Shown one piece after another: positions 43,026-53,899 of a stretch of 64,000 nucleotides of DNA. The translations under genes were made by a program, and so were the position numbers. This stretch comes from Pieris napi (Eukaryota > Arthropoda > Insecta > Lepidoptera > Pieridae), in NCBI RefSeq assembly GCF_905475465.1, contig NC_062254.1, positions 2,810,001 to 2,874,000 on the forward strand, read 5' to 3'. The notes below the pieces were generated by a model. It saw nothing but the letters and a program-made list of their open reading frames with translations. It was not told where the DNA came from and did not search any database. Position 1 is the stretch's first letter. The number at the start of each line of letters is the position of its first letter.

Positions 43026-44396
43026 TCAATCCCAAGGATTAGGATCATTTAAGTAGTCCTCAAATTTATAAAAAGCTTTGTTGATTAATTTTCGTTTAAC
43101 GAGGACTTTGAATTTATTTAGTGATAATTCTCTAATTTCGCTTGGGAGTTTGTTGTAAAAACGAATACAATTTCCATATAAGGAGTGGTTTATCTTTTGG
43201 AGCCTGGTTGGTCGTACACTCAAATTAGTTCTATTTCGCGTATTATACTGGTGAAAGTCACCATTTGTTTTAAAATCGTTTATATTTTTTTGGACATACA
43301 ACAAGGCTTCAAGAATATATTGACCAGATAGTGTCATAATATTTAATTCCTTAAACTTATTCCGTACCGACTCCCTCGGAGAAACACAACAAATACCCCG
43401 AACAGCCCGCTTCTGCAGCACAAATATGGATTGAACCTCTGCAGCAGCACCCCACAATAAAATGCCGTACGACATAACGCTATGAAAGTAGCTATGATAC
43501 ACAATTTTAGCCGTGTCCTCATCAGTAAACTGTCGGATTTTCTTTACTGCATATGCTGCAGAGCTCAGCCTACTCGAAAGAGTCTCTATGTGTGGGCCCC
43601 ATTGGAGTTTACTATCTATTGTTATGCCTAGAAAAACAGTTTTGTCAACAAAGTTTAGTTCACTGTCCTTAATTTTCAGGTTACCAATATCTCGCTTTAC
43701 GCTAGTAGTTGTAAATCTAATACATTTTGTTTTATTCTCATTAAGCAATAAGTTATTTACATTAAACCAGTTAACTATACGAGAGATAGAATTGTTTACA
43801 TCGTCCAATAATACGTTATTCCTATTCACTTTAAATAGAAGTGAAGTGTCATCAGCAAACAATACCATCTCATGAACTTCGTTGACAAAGAATGGGAGGT
43901 CATTTATGTAAATCAGAAATAAGAAAGGCCCGAGAATCGATCCTTGGGGGACGCCCATTGATACCTGCGAACCCGGAGAGGTGACTCCATTGACATGAAC
44001 TCTTTGGATCCTTCCCTTTAAATATGAATTCATCAGGCTGGAAGCTTTGCCATCAACGCCATAGTGTTGAAGCTTTCCAACGAGTATATCAGGATGAACA
44101 CAGTCAAAGGCCTTTGACAGGTCACAAAAGACGCCGACTCCATCATATGATTCTTCCCAGGCGTTAAATATGTCCGAAATCAACTTCACACCGGCATCGA
44201 TTGTGGAGCAACCCTTAGTGAAACCATACTGTTTATTATGTAAGAGTTTATTTTTATTAAAATGTAAAGAAAGCTGGTCTAGCATTATCTTTTCAAAAAC
44301 TTTGCTCAACGCAGGGAGCACGGAAACAGGTCTGAAGTTTGACGGATCAGACTCACTACCTGCCTTGAACAACGGTGTAATCTTACTTAATTTCAT
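43026..44396 (-). CDS. Non-LTR retrotransposon reverse transcriptase (partial ORF2)
   Basis: A 456-codon frame. RT motifs in order: KITPLFKAG-----NFRPVS (res 5-25), QYGFTKGCSTIDA (56-68), VFCDLSKAFDCVHPDIL (89-105), MGVPQGSILGPFLFLIYIND (147-166) and the catalytic LFADDTSLLF (179-188). The C-terminus ends LINKAFYKFEDYLNDPNPWD. The RT core is uninterrupted and looks catalytically competent. The endonuclease domain and the start of the RT are absent, so the element is not autonomous. The true reading frame enters from IPDE just upstream of the first Met, so that Met is not a real start. The + frames at 43513-43875 and 44170-44412 are antisense shadows. Confidence 0.88.
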   Translation of the reverse strand: MKLSKITPLFKAGSESDPSNFRPVSVLPALSKVFEKIMLDQLSLHFNKNKLLHNKQYGFTKGCSTIDAGVKLISDIFNAWEESYDGVGVFCDLSKAFDCVHPDILVGKLQHYGVDGKASSLMNSYLKGRIQRVHVNGVTSPGSQVSMGVPQGSILGPFLFLIYINDLPFFVNEVHEMVLFADDTSLLFKVNRNNVLLDDVNNSISRIVNWFNVNNLLLNENKTKCIRFTTTSVKRDIGNLKIKDSELNFVDKTVFLGITIDSKLQWGPHIETLSSRLSSAAYAVKKIRQFTDEDTAKIVYHSYFHSVMSYGILLWGAAAEVQSIFVLQKRAVRGICCVSPRESVRNKFKELNIMTLSGQYILEALLYVQKNINDFKTNGDFHQYNTRNRTNLSVRPTRLQKINHSLYGNCIRFYNKLPSEIRELSLNKFKVLVKRKLINKAFYKFEDYLNDPNPWD

Positions 44397-44680
44397 TTCG
44401 TCCGGAATCTAGGGACTTGGTCGTATTTAGTGGTACATTTGTAAAGAACTCTTCAAAAGAAGAAGCTACCTCTGGGTCAGATTTTATTAACTTCCCTTTA
44501 ACTTTTAACATATAATCAGTTCGTTTGTCAGACGTTTTACCTGATTCTTCATTTATTATTTTCCAGGTAGCTTTTACTTTATCCATGCTATTTTTTATTT
44601 TTGAACTTAAATATTGAGACTTTGCAGTTTTGCAATCTTTTTTGAAATTATTTGAATACAACCTAACATATTCCCTAAAT
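44383..44680 (-). pseudogene. Upstream ORF2 segment of the same LINE, in a different frame
   Basis: It reads GFREYVRLYSNNFKKDCKTA, SQYLSSKIKNSMDKVKATWK, IINEESGK and SFEEFFTNVPLNTTKSLDS. This is the linker region between endonuclease and RT in Jockey/CR1 ORF2. It then meets GIPDEMKLSK of the RT frame after what should be ~70 missing residues. The junction at ~44400 is therefore an internal deletion that also shifts frame, rather than a point frameshift. Confidence 0.7.
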
Positions 44681-44699
44681 CCCTATCATTAGGGTATAG

Positions 44700-45270
44700 A
44701 GTCAAAAAAATGTTTGATAGAGTGGGACATAGTTTTAAGAGATAGATGATGCCTAACACTTATAGCTACACCACATATATAGTATCAGACACCCACTAAA
44801 AGGATATAGTATATTAGCTAAAATTAATGATCGATTAACCTTTACACTGTTGTAACTACATAATAATTTGTTTGTTTATGTATTTTTTGTAATTAAGTCA
44901 CGTTCAAAAATATATTAATGAGGTAATTATAATTGACTCTCAAATTAGTAGTTTAATATAATGATTGTATTGATGTAAATAAATAATTTAAAATTTAGAT
45001 ATGAACAATTTGTCTCGTCTTTTGCGAATGAGGTTTTATTATTCCTTTTTTAAATATTAATTGAATAAAACCTTATTATAATCACAAAAAAAAATATTCT
45101 AATTTCAAATAATGTTTGACAAATATTTGTTTGGCAATATTGTGTGATAAATAATTTAGTAAAAGCTACCCTTGCACAAAATCGCACGGAAAGTCGCGTC
45201 CCGCGTTTCGGTGCGGAATCTGTCAACAGCTGATAATATTTTGCCGCGCTTTTATGCAAACTCGTGCGCG
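44700..45270. other. Intergenic, GC rising toward 45300
   Basis: No gene recognised. From 45170 the sequence becomes richer in CpG ('GTCGCGTCCCGCGTTTCGG', 'AAACTCGTGCGCGAAAAC'), consistent with approach to a promoter. Confidence 0.4.
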
Positions 45271-45280
45271 AAAACATCCA

Positions 45281-45311
45281 TATATTGAGAAAACTTGTAT
45301 ATAATGTCAGT
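45281..45311 (+). promoter_or_regulatory. Candidate promoter of the Tret1-like gene (distal first exon)
   Basis: A TATATT box (45281) stands 28 bp before an arthropod initiator TCAGT (45307-45311), the usual spacing. CpG-rich sequence precedes it. It would give a ~150-nt leader ending at the ATG at 45460. Confidence 0.35.
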
Positions 45312-45459
45312 ACATATGTAACCGTTGCGGGAAGTAAACGTGCGACTAATAATGTGTAATATATATTGTTTTACATGTGATTAGCCTGGAATGGAATCTG
45401 TGTTGTTTTAGAATTGTATCTGTGAACTTTGTAGATTTTTTTTGTGATTTAATATTAAA

Positions 45460-45473
45460 ATGGCAGATGAAAA
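45460..45473 (+). CDS. Tret1-like transporter, candidate distal first exon (MADEK)
   Basis: ATGGCAGATGAAAA is followed by a consensus GTAAGT donor. Four codons plus two bases fit exactly the one-base start of the exon at 63548 and give MADEK-SDATPFIK. The ATG context (AAAATGG) is good, and a TATA/initiator pair lies 150 bp upstream. Its support is phase, donor, ATG context and promoter spacing. An 18-kb intron is long but not unusual for a moth. It could instead be the first exon of an unrelated gene. Confidence 0.45.
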
Positions 45474-45479
45474 GTAAGT

Positions 45480-46880
45480 AGAATTGTTTATATGGGTATT
45501 ATATTAATCAGTATGAGTGCATTTTTTATTGAAATAGAATTTATATATGTCTAGTAGGTCTCTATGTTAGGTGATAAACAAGCTTTTGTAAATGACTAGG
45601 TCATAAATTACTATGCCGATTTTAATTGTAAAATAATATATATATAACAATTACTGAAACTTATAATACATAATAATAAAGCCAATTCTAAACTATAAAA
45701 ATTACAAATCAAACGGGCATTAGCTTTGTTTGTTATTTCCATTACTTTGTGTTCTGATGTATGGCCCCCTTTTGGGTAATATTTTATATTAATTATTTCA
45801 TATAGATAGACCAGGCAATAGCGTTCTACTGACTTTTTTTTATTAACTAAAACTCATATAAATTGTATTTTACACATTTAACATGTCACAATCGTAATTC
45901 TATTATCACGCCGCGAAGCGCTCGAAGTATCCGGTCGAAATTATATTTACATAAATTAAATGGGCTAAAAATATTTGTCTTCTATTTATAACATTTGTTC
46001 GTATTAAGAACTACTTAAAAAATAATTTACGTTTATATGAATTAAAACTTGTACGCAATGTCGGGGTCATTTCATAGATATAATGAAACTATTTTTTACT
46101 TAAATATATAATGACTTATACTTCTTAGACTTATATAAAGACTTTAATATATAATGCCTTTGCAGACAGGAATGATCACTGCATCACTGGGTGGGTTTGA
46201 TAAAACTATTTACATATTTCTAAATACATGATACGTTGCATGCGAAATGATTATGTCCGTAAATAATGTTATCATTAGTGTGAGAGTGACGACCGTATTA
46301 GGTTCGTGTATTTGTACCAATACTTTGCATATATTGGTAATTCCTTTTTTCATCAGACAAAGCAATTTTGCTTGAAGACGGTCCATTAAGGAAGCTCAGA
46401 AGTCACTTGGCTCGACCAGGCTTCTTGCAGGGACCTCGTGACCTTAATAATTCTTCTGTTAATTTGCTACTCCAATGGCTTTGCAGAATGAATGGAGATC
46501 TTTTTCTCGACATTACGGGATGCCCTTAATAGCTTAACGTATAGATTCTACTAATTCCTAGCTAGTGTTATTCATATAAAACACCCTAGCGGCTGTTGAA
46601 TCATTAATGAAAGAATGTCCGTTAAAAAGAATAAATAGTTCGTATTTTTCATATTATCCATATAATATTAAACTTTATATCGTAAAAGTAATTTTGCGCA
46701 TTGTATACATTCAAATAGTGATGTTACGAGTTATACAATTAATTTTTCGCCTTATTAAAAATTCTGTATCGAAAAGAAATCTCTAAACAAGTGACGTTTC
46801 GTTAGGTGATTATAATATTATTTTGTAATTAATTGATTTTTCGCAAAATATACATAACAATACACTATATACATCCAATG
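45480..46880. other. Putative first intron of the Tret1-like gene, unassigned
   Basis: AT-rich, with no coding block or repeat family recognised. Confidence 0.35.
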
Positions 46881-46881
46881 G

Positions 46882-47060
46882 CAAAGCCATTTATGGCTTT
46901 TGACCTCAGATTTCAGTATCGTATTTCAATTGTCATATATTTTTATAAGCAAATAGTGGTCCAACCTTCCGTGTCTGACACTCATCGTGTTCATTATTTG
47001 GTTTCCTCAGGATATTTGTTTAAGCTTAACTGCCGTGGTTTGAATCTACGACCTCAAGTC
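46882..47060 (-). mobile_element. tRNA-derived SINE, strongly diverged, reverse
   Basis: The inverse SINE body is still traceable ('CCTCAGATTTCAGTATC', 'GTGTCTGACACTCATCGTG', 'GGTTTCCTCAGGA', 'TTTGAATCTACGACCTCAAG'). Confidence 0.5.
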
Positions 47061-47099
47061 TTCTAGACAAGTGTAAAGAAGCAATATTTGACTGTAATT

Positions 47100-48390
47100 T
47101 TATAAACAAAATATCATATAACATTCGTTTACAAGATATTTGCGTAACTAATCATTTAATACATTTTACTTGCTAGATATGTTGCCTAAAACATTCGTGC
47201 ATTTGTAATTAAATACGAATTTGGCGATCGTTGAATAATTTATTTAACTGCATTTAGTTACTTGTTTTGTAGAGAAATAGAAGCTGTCATACAACAAAAT
47301 TAGTATATTTATCACACATGTAAAAGAAGTGGTAATCAATAAAGATGGATTAAGCATTGTAGAGGAAGAATCATGAAATAAATTGAAGAACTATAAAAAA
47401 AGGTAGATAGATAGGTAGATGGATAATAATGTATATTTAATAGTATTTTTTTTGTGTATAGATTTATATGCCATACTAAAATGGCAATATGAAATAGGCA
47501 GTTTATGACGATTTGTATAAGATTTTGGAGCTAGTTTAGAACAAGTTTATGGTGGAAAGTTTTTGCCAGAAAACATAAGAAGGTTTTAGTATAACCTAGA
47601 TTAATATAGATGGTGTTGGTATTTTTTCTTGCCATGCATATGTATGAGGTTTTATTCTTGTGCGGTCATGGTTTTAATATGTTGTTTTAACGGTATAAAA
47701 TACCGCTTAGAATACGTTTGTAGAAAATAAAAATTTGTTTAGAAGAACTATGGATTTGAATTGTTTCGTTTTATACTGTAAAAAAGTAAAAAAATTGTCA
47801 TAATATTGCTTTTATCAAAGTTTAAATTCATATCATTCGCTAAAATAATTCAGTCAAATTTAATAATTAAATATATAATTAAGTTTACCAACCACATTCT
47901 TTTCTATAATATAAACTTAGTAATGGTAAGATCATGCAAGCAAAGGCTTGTTACGCCGCTACAAGTCAATAAATAATTAATATGTTGTTATTCTTCACAC
48001 ACAAAGTGTAATTAAAGTTAACCTAGGAATGTTAGTGTACGAGCCAATGCTGCAATAATTTGCTCACTCAGGCTTTCTTAGTTTTATAAACGAGGCGAGT
48101 TCCTAAATCGTCGGAGTTACGCCCCCAGAGTATAGCCAGGCGTAGGCACTCTCTTCAACTGTTACAATGCATTCATTCGTTACATAGCAATTAACATTTC
48201 ATTATTTCGCTTATATTCTATTGTTGTATGCGAGTGTATTTTTTAAAGTAATCGAGGTACTGACCCAGGAACCATACAGTTGGTACCTATATATTTAATT
48301 TGGCAGATTAAAATAATCAAACCTTGTGTATAAAGCAAAAAAAAGTCCCCTTAAGGCCAAATCCTTTTGCTGTCGAAGTTAAATGTTTTC
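47100..48390. other. Intronic/intergenic, no gene recognised
   Basis: It contains a short AGATAGATAGGTAGAT microsatellite near 47401-47425. Nothing else recognised. Confidence 0.4.
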
Positions 48391-48397
48391 TTAATAA

Positions 48398-48664
48398 TCT
48401 AATATATAAAATTCTCGTGTTACAATGTTCGTTCCCATACACCTCCGAAACGGCTCGACCGATTCTTATGATATTTTTTATGCATAGTCAGTTAGCCTGA
48501 GAATCGGCTACTATGTATCTTTCAAACTCCTAAATGTTAAGAGTACCCCTAAATTTTAATTTTAATTATTTAGACGAAAAATTTTGTTTTTATTTTTTTA
48601 TGATACAGCATACAAAAATACAACCCTTATTTTCACCCCTTTACGATTATCCCCTATTTTTATC
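48398..48664 (+). mobile_element. Non-autonomous Helitron with A|TC 5' end, 3' end lost
   Basis: It starts TCTAATATATAAAATTCTCG immediately after A, exactly as the consensus 5' end. It continues through 'CTCCGAAACGGCTCGACCGA' and 'TTTACGATTATCCCC' and is cut off before the hairpin/CTAG by the SINE at 48670. Confidence 0.72.
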
Positions 48665-48669
48665 TTATG

Positions 48670-48860
48670 ACTTTAACACGTGGAGGATCACATCGTGAGG
48701 AAACCGACATGTCTTAGACCCAAAAAGTCGACGGCGTGTGTAAGGCACTGGAAGTTGATCACCTATTTGCCTATAAGATTTAAAAATGATCATGACACAG
48801 ATTCAGAAATCTGAGGCCTAGACCTAAAGAGGTTGTAGCGCCACTGATTTTTTTTTATAC
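48670..48860 (+). mobile_element. tRNA-derived SINE, head-truncated
   Basis: Body 'ACATCGTGAGGAAACCGACA', 'AAAAGTCGACGGCGTGTG' and end 'GTTGTAGCGCCACTGATTTT'. It abuts the Helitron at 48398. Confidence 0.78.
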
Positions 48861-48869
48861 ATGGAAATA

Positions 48870-49130
48870 TCTGAAAAACCAAAAATAATTGTTTATGGTC
48901 GAGTTGTTGTTGATTGTATATGAGTAACATTTTCTAAATTTACTGAAGGATCCATAATGTACAACCAGGTGAACTTCCATTCTTTATCCCTAAGACAGTT
49001 TTAAGGAAGAGTATTTTGGTGGCGTCGGTTCAAATGTTAGGGCAAGGTTAAGGCTCCTGGCGTAGTTCCAACGTTATCACGATATGATATCGTGCTCGGT
49101 CAATGCTCTTTGTTAGGTACATCTTATTTA
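48870..49130. other. Intronic, no feature recognised
   Basis: Nothing recognised on either strand. Confidence 0.35.
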
Positions 49131-49235
49131 TTTATTTACACTTTGTTGATTTATAATATAAACATTTAACATTATTACATGTAAAAGAAAGGCAACTGGC
49201 GGCCTTATCGCTTTCGAGCGATCTCTTTCAGGCAA
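49130..49235 (-). mobile_element. LINE 3' UTR stub (family D)
   Basis: It contains 'GGCAACTGGCGGCCTTATCG' and 'CGAGCGATCTCTTTCAGGCA', the inverse of the + copy at 49680-49830. Confidence 0.55.
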
Positions 49236-49679
49236 CCACTGAAAGAAAAGAAAAAAAAAATGACATAATGTAGGCAAGAAGTGCAAAAATACATATGTTA
49301 CATATAGAAAAAGAAACTAAACAGGAATAAAAAACAAACTAATAAAGAATACATGAAAAAATAATATTAATAATAATAAAAAGTGCACATGAATCATTAT
49401 AATTTAATTTAAGAATCTTATTTAAGATCAGTCTCACGTCGGTTAGTAGGTATTAGTTAGGGATACGATGTGGACAGGTAATGTTTGTACAGAAGAAATT
49501 ATTCACAGTGGAATAAAATTAAAAAGTTTATTATAAAAAAACTAACATTTCCTACTTTTATCTAGGTACGGCTATGATAGGAAAACACAATGTTACAACA
49601 CAACTTATAACTTTATTTTAGTTATAGTTACGTGTTTTTTTTTGTTAATTCTTTAAGCACTTGTACTTTACCATCTGTA

Positions 49680-49830
49680 ACTGTTTCTCTTTCATTGTTT
49701 CATATTAGGGTTGCCTATAAGAAATCGCTCGTTAGCGATAAGGCCGCCCGTTGCCTTATAACTTTTGTAACCTACTTTTTTATGTGTATGCTTTTGTGTA
49801 AGGTAATAAAGTGTAAATAAATAAATGTTT
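49680..49830 (+). mobile_element. LINE 3' UTR (family D) with TAATAAA tail
   Basis: 'AGGGTTGCCTATAAGAAATC', 'GATAAGGCCGCCCGTTGCC', a GTAATAAAGTGTAAATAAAT end. The + frame at 49632-49820 is this UTR read as protein. A diverged reverse relative is at 50510-50590. Confidence 0.55.
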
Positions 49831-50828
49831 TATTAATTGGCTTTCAAAGTGCGGAAATATACTTGCGAAAAAATCGATTGTTAAAACAATTGGAGTGCTT
49901 TCTTATAAAGCTTGGTTAAAGTTATTCTTTCATAGTCGTAGCTCGATTAATGAAGGAAATGTTCGTGTTTTTTTTTATATTGTCATAAATATTCCTATAA
50001 CACTCGCAGTACATCAGAAAACTTAAGACATTTATCTAGTGGAATCAGGCAGAAATCCAACTGTTTGATTATTCATGAGCTCATTAGTATACCAAGCCAA
50101 GATGTAATTACCGGTCAAAGTCCACTCCATTTTCGTCAAAGGGTACTTTGCCAAATGCTGAAATAAGAAATACCTAAAACACTCCTTGCATACGTGATCG
50201 GCTTATGATATATCGATTTCTGTGGACTTATTTGTGATTTACTGTACGTACTTCTTTTAATACTGGTTACCAGGTTACTTGTATTTACAGATGTATTAAT
50301 TAAATACAATGTAATTGTTTGGCACAGAATCTTCATCTAAAAAGGCCGCTTAGTTTCTGACGCTTAGAGTGATTCAGGATTTGATTTTCAAGACCATTAT
50401 TTGACAAATTTACCTACCTAAAGTCATAACCGACAAACAAAAATTATCGATAAACACATGACAAACGTCAGTACCTTTTTTATTTGTTGAAAAAAATGGG
50501 TTTATAAACCACATACATTTATTAACACTTCGTTACATTTATGGAAAAACAAGTGATCTCTTCCAGACAACCCTAGTAAGAAAAAAAACTAAAAAAAGAA
50601 ATATCATGGGTAAAGTGCAAGACGTGCATAACCAAATCTTATAAAAATAGTTATAGGATCACCATCTTAATCTAAAGTAATACAAAAAAAAATAAACCAA
50701 ACTAAAAAGCTCACGGATTCATGAATTGCGATGCAATAAAAAAGAATAAATAATTCAAGAATAACAAAAACTAAGACTAATCTAAACTATTAGACCAGTG
50801 CCGATAATTTTTGAAACCAAATAAAATT

Positions 50829-52177
50829 ACAGTAGGATGAATCCCATTAGAAAAGGAGGGGAATATGATCAAAATGAAAGGAAAAATAAATTACGGTCGA
50901 TCTGAGGTCGGGAAGGGGTAGGGGGGGAGTTTTAAGGGTAAGAAACGGTTTATCTCGATTTCCGGCAAAACTAAAAGTCCTATCGAAGAAAGTTAAATGG
51001 CAAAGTTTGAGGTAATAAAAAGATCTAGAACTTTTGTATTCACCAGTTTTTCACATAACCTCAAAATTTATGTGAAAAATTCAAAAAACCAAGTTTTTGG
51101 TTTTTTATTTTTATCTTTAACTAAAATATTTTTTTTTAACGAAATTTGGTGAAAACTTACCTTTCTATGTCCCAAATACACTGTAATTTATTTGATTAAA
51201 AATATTTATTTGTTCACCTTATTTTGAATTAATATCGAAAAAACATCCTAATTTTCAATCGAAAATTCTGACGTCAAAATTTCAGCTTTTTTCAAAAAGT
51301 TGGTGTGCTTTCAGTTCGTTGAAATCTCTACTTTCCTATGGTAAAAAAATATATATATATTGCCATAGTAAATCTTCTCAGAAAACGCAAAAAATCGTAT
51401 GCAGTAACGCCCAGACCTGTCATCCCCTTCCTTACTTCTCTATGAAATACGAAAATTTTAGCCCATCTAAAGGTTAATTTTTTTTTTAGGTCACTCAGGT
51501 ATATATAAGTTATCTTAAAATAGTAATAAATAGGCATCTGATTATAATTTAAAGAAGATTCATAGAGAAGTAGGGAAGGGGATGACGGGTCTGGGCGTTA
51601 CTGCATACGATTTTTTGCGTTTTATGAGAAGATTTACTATGGTAATATATATATATTTTTTTACCATAGGAAAGTAGAGATTTCAACGAACTGAAAGCAC
51701 ACCAACTTTTTGAAAAAAGCTGAAATTTTGACGTCAGAATTTTCGATTGAAAATTAGGATGTTTTTTCGATATTAATTCAAAATAAGGTGAACAAATAAA
51801 TATTTTTAATCAAATAAATTACAGTGTATTTGGGACATAGAAAGGTAAGTTTTCACCAAATTTCGTTAAAAAAAAAATATTTTTGTTAAAGATAAAAATA
51901 AAAAACCAAAAACTTGGTTTTTTGAATTTTTCACATAAATTTTGAGGTTATGTGAAAAATGTGTGAATACAAAAGTTTTAGATCTTTTCATTACCTCCAA
52001 CTTTGCCATTTAACTTTCTTCGATAGGACTTTTAGTTTTGCCGGAAATCGAGATAAACCGTTTTTTACCCTTAAAACTCCCCCCCTACCCCTTCCCGACC
52101 TCAGATCGACCGTAATTTATTTTTCCTTTCATTTTGATCATATTCCCCTCCTTTTCTAATGGGTTTCATCCTACTGT
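50829..52177. mobile_element. Large foldback element, 618-bp near-identical arms
   Basis: Arms 50829-51446 and 51559-52177 are inverted copies with only scattered differences, around a ~112-bp spacer. The termini begin ACAGTAGGATGAA. The arms contain a GGGTAGGGGGGGAG tract, TATATATATA runs and 'CCCAGACCTGTCATCCCC'. No protein is encoded; the frames at 51328-51537 and 51959-52159 are shadows. Such long, well-conserved arms suggest recent origin or gene conversion. RNA across it would form a ~600-bp duplex. Confidence 0.9.
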
Positions 52178-52369
52178 GATTTTTTTCACTTTTTATTTAT
52201 TTTAAAGGCTATCTGCACTGGTCTATATCAGGCATTCTCAAATACAGAGTGTATAATACGTACACACATACATTCACATACATATACCTACATCACGTAT
52301 AGTTAAATTCTTACACGAATTTTGTTTGATTAAAAAAAATATATTCAAAATGCACCATGTACCAGGGAA

Positions 52370-52460
52370 TAATTGTAATCAAGTTGTTACCCACAACACG
52401 GGTTGGCGTTAGACCATTTCTGTTATGAATAAAGTTTTATTATTTATTATTATTATTAAA
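52370..52460 (+). mobile_element. Non-LTR 3' end with (TTATTA) tail
   Basis: 'CACGGGTTGGCGTTAGACC' is followed by 'TATGAATAAAGTTTTATTAT' and TTATTA repeats, the usual layout of a LINE 3' end with a poly(A) signal. Confidence 0.45.
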
Positions 52461-53090
52461 TGATTATAAAGTACGCAATGCAAGTTCGTATTCTTAAATA
52501 AAGAGATATCTATATTGGGATTAAGCACGATATGTAAATAAGCGATCAACTAGTTACATAATACAAAAATATAATAAACACGGGCGATATTTATGATCTG
52601 TACTTGACAGTATCTTTAATATGCAATACTCGTTATCATGAAAAATTGATAGTCATAAGTACTTTGATAAAGGTATTTGACGGTATAATTGTTTTTGATA
52701 TGACTTACGCCCCGCGAATACAATTGTTATTTTTAAACCTAAAGTTCCTATGATCTACAAATGATTTTCTTTTCGACCATACCGCCTAGTCTTTCGTAGA
52801 ATTTTTCCTTTAATATTAAGTTCATTTATGTCTTTCGTAAAACAAATTAGTTTGTGTCGTTTTATTTATTTTTATTAACTTCTTAGGTAAGCTTCAGAGT
52901 CGACACATGACAATGACGGTATCTCAAAAACGTGTTGGATTTTGACAGAAGGGACCATTTCTCTTCTGTGTAGTATTACTATACATTTGTCTTTGATAGT
53001 GTATATTTAAATAAAACATAAAGGGGTAGTAATTGAAACCAATGGGGATATTTGCATTAAACGGAATTTAAATTAATCAAACTGTATTCT
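52460..53090. other. Intronic, no feature recognised
   Basis: AT-rich, with no coding block or known repeat. Confidence 0.35.
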
Positions 53091-53094
53091 TACA

Positions 53095-53240
53095 TTAAAT
53101 GTGTTTTATTTTATTTATACTCTCAAACATCACACACCTTAAAATGAGGACAATCAAATATTAATATAATATATAAAGAGAAAATACACGTGTGAAAATT
53201 ACATGAGAACTTAGAAGGCGCAGCGCTTAACAGATCCATG
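53095..53240. repeat. Dispersed repeat, second copy of 40975-41130
   Basis: 'AAAATGAGGACAATCAAATA', 'TACACGTGTGAAAATTACAT' and 'CTTAGAAGGCGCAGCGCTTA' occur in the same order as in the other copy. Confidence 0.5.
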
Positions 53241-53287
53241 CAACTTCATCAATATCGAGTAGCCTGCAATATCGCAGCACACAGACA

Positions 53288-53636
53288 TTTTGACGTGATA
53301 ACATCTTATAAATCGATGAAGTGACATGACTCAATGTCACGTTTCACCTGAGCTGAGCTTCATTGTCACGTTTCGCTTGCACAAGCGAGAGCGCGGTACA
53401 AGCGATTGAGAGGACACGATCAGAGTTTGATTTGTGACGCATTTATCTTAAGTTGTTAATTTGTATAATTTGAATTAACGAATGCAAATATATGTTAATT
53501 TATAGAGAAAAAATATTTTCAATTATCTCCTTTTTATTATTCAAAATAATGATACATTATTAAAAATAATTGAATTTAATTCATAAAAGTATGCAATTTT
53601 TTATCAATGTTTTCTTATGACGTTATTACTTAAAAT
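53288..53636. mobile_element. MITE-like element, relative of 1277-1551
   Basis: The left end CATTTTGACGTGATAACATC and right end TTATGACGTTATTACTTAAA are imperfect inverses of each other and match the termini of the first copy. The same GTAAACCGACTTTACAGACA follows. Confidence 0.45.
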
Positions 53637-53716
53637 TTCGCCCGTAAACCGACTTTACAGACAACCAATTCTTTTTGTATAGAAGGAGTAACTTAGAACC
53701 GTCAAGCATGAAACTA

Positions 53717-53894
53717 CAGTCAAAATCTATATTAACGACATCGAAGGGATTACTCATATTTGGTCGTAAAAACCGATAGTCGTAACAGCCGATGACGTTA
53801 TTAAGTAAGTAATACTTTTACCCGCCGGGACCTTTGATTTTGGTCAATATAACCGGTATGTTGTTCTAAACGATGTCGTAAACGGTTTTGACTG
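53717..53894 (+). mobile_element. Tc1/mariner-type MITE, complete, TA duplication
   Basis: It runs from CAGTCAAAATC to GGTTTTGACTG with TA on both sides. The interior block 'TTTGATTTTGGTCAATATAA' is shared with 14191-14325. It is 178 bp with no coding capacity. Confidence 0.72.
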
Positions 53895-53899
53895 TATAA

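Larger units (their letters stand above)
42822..44690 (-). mobile_element. Jockey/CR1-like LINE, 5'-truncated and internally deleted
   Basis: The element reads right to left. A partial ORF2 precedes the reverse transcriptase. Its 3' UTR, with 'GCCAGTTCTTCTTACCCG' and AATAAAG, ends in TTTTGAGTTTGAGTTTG. The 5' end is cut near 44685, where homology stops. Related 3' ends lie at 8470-8880 and 13430-13830. There is no clear target duplication. Confidence 0.85.

Noticed and set aside
43513..43875. 120-codon + frame (and 44170-44412)
   Set aside because: Antisense shadows of the reverse-transcriptase ORF.
51328..52159. Short frames in the large foldback
   Set aside because: They lie in low-complexity and TATA-rich arm sequence and mirror each other through the inversion; no protein-like composition.
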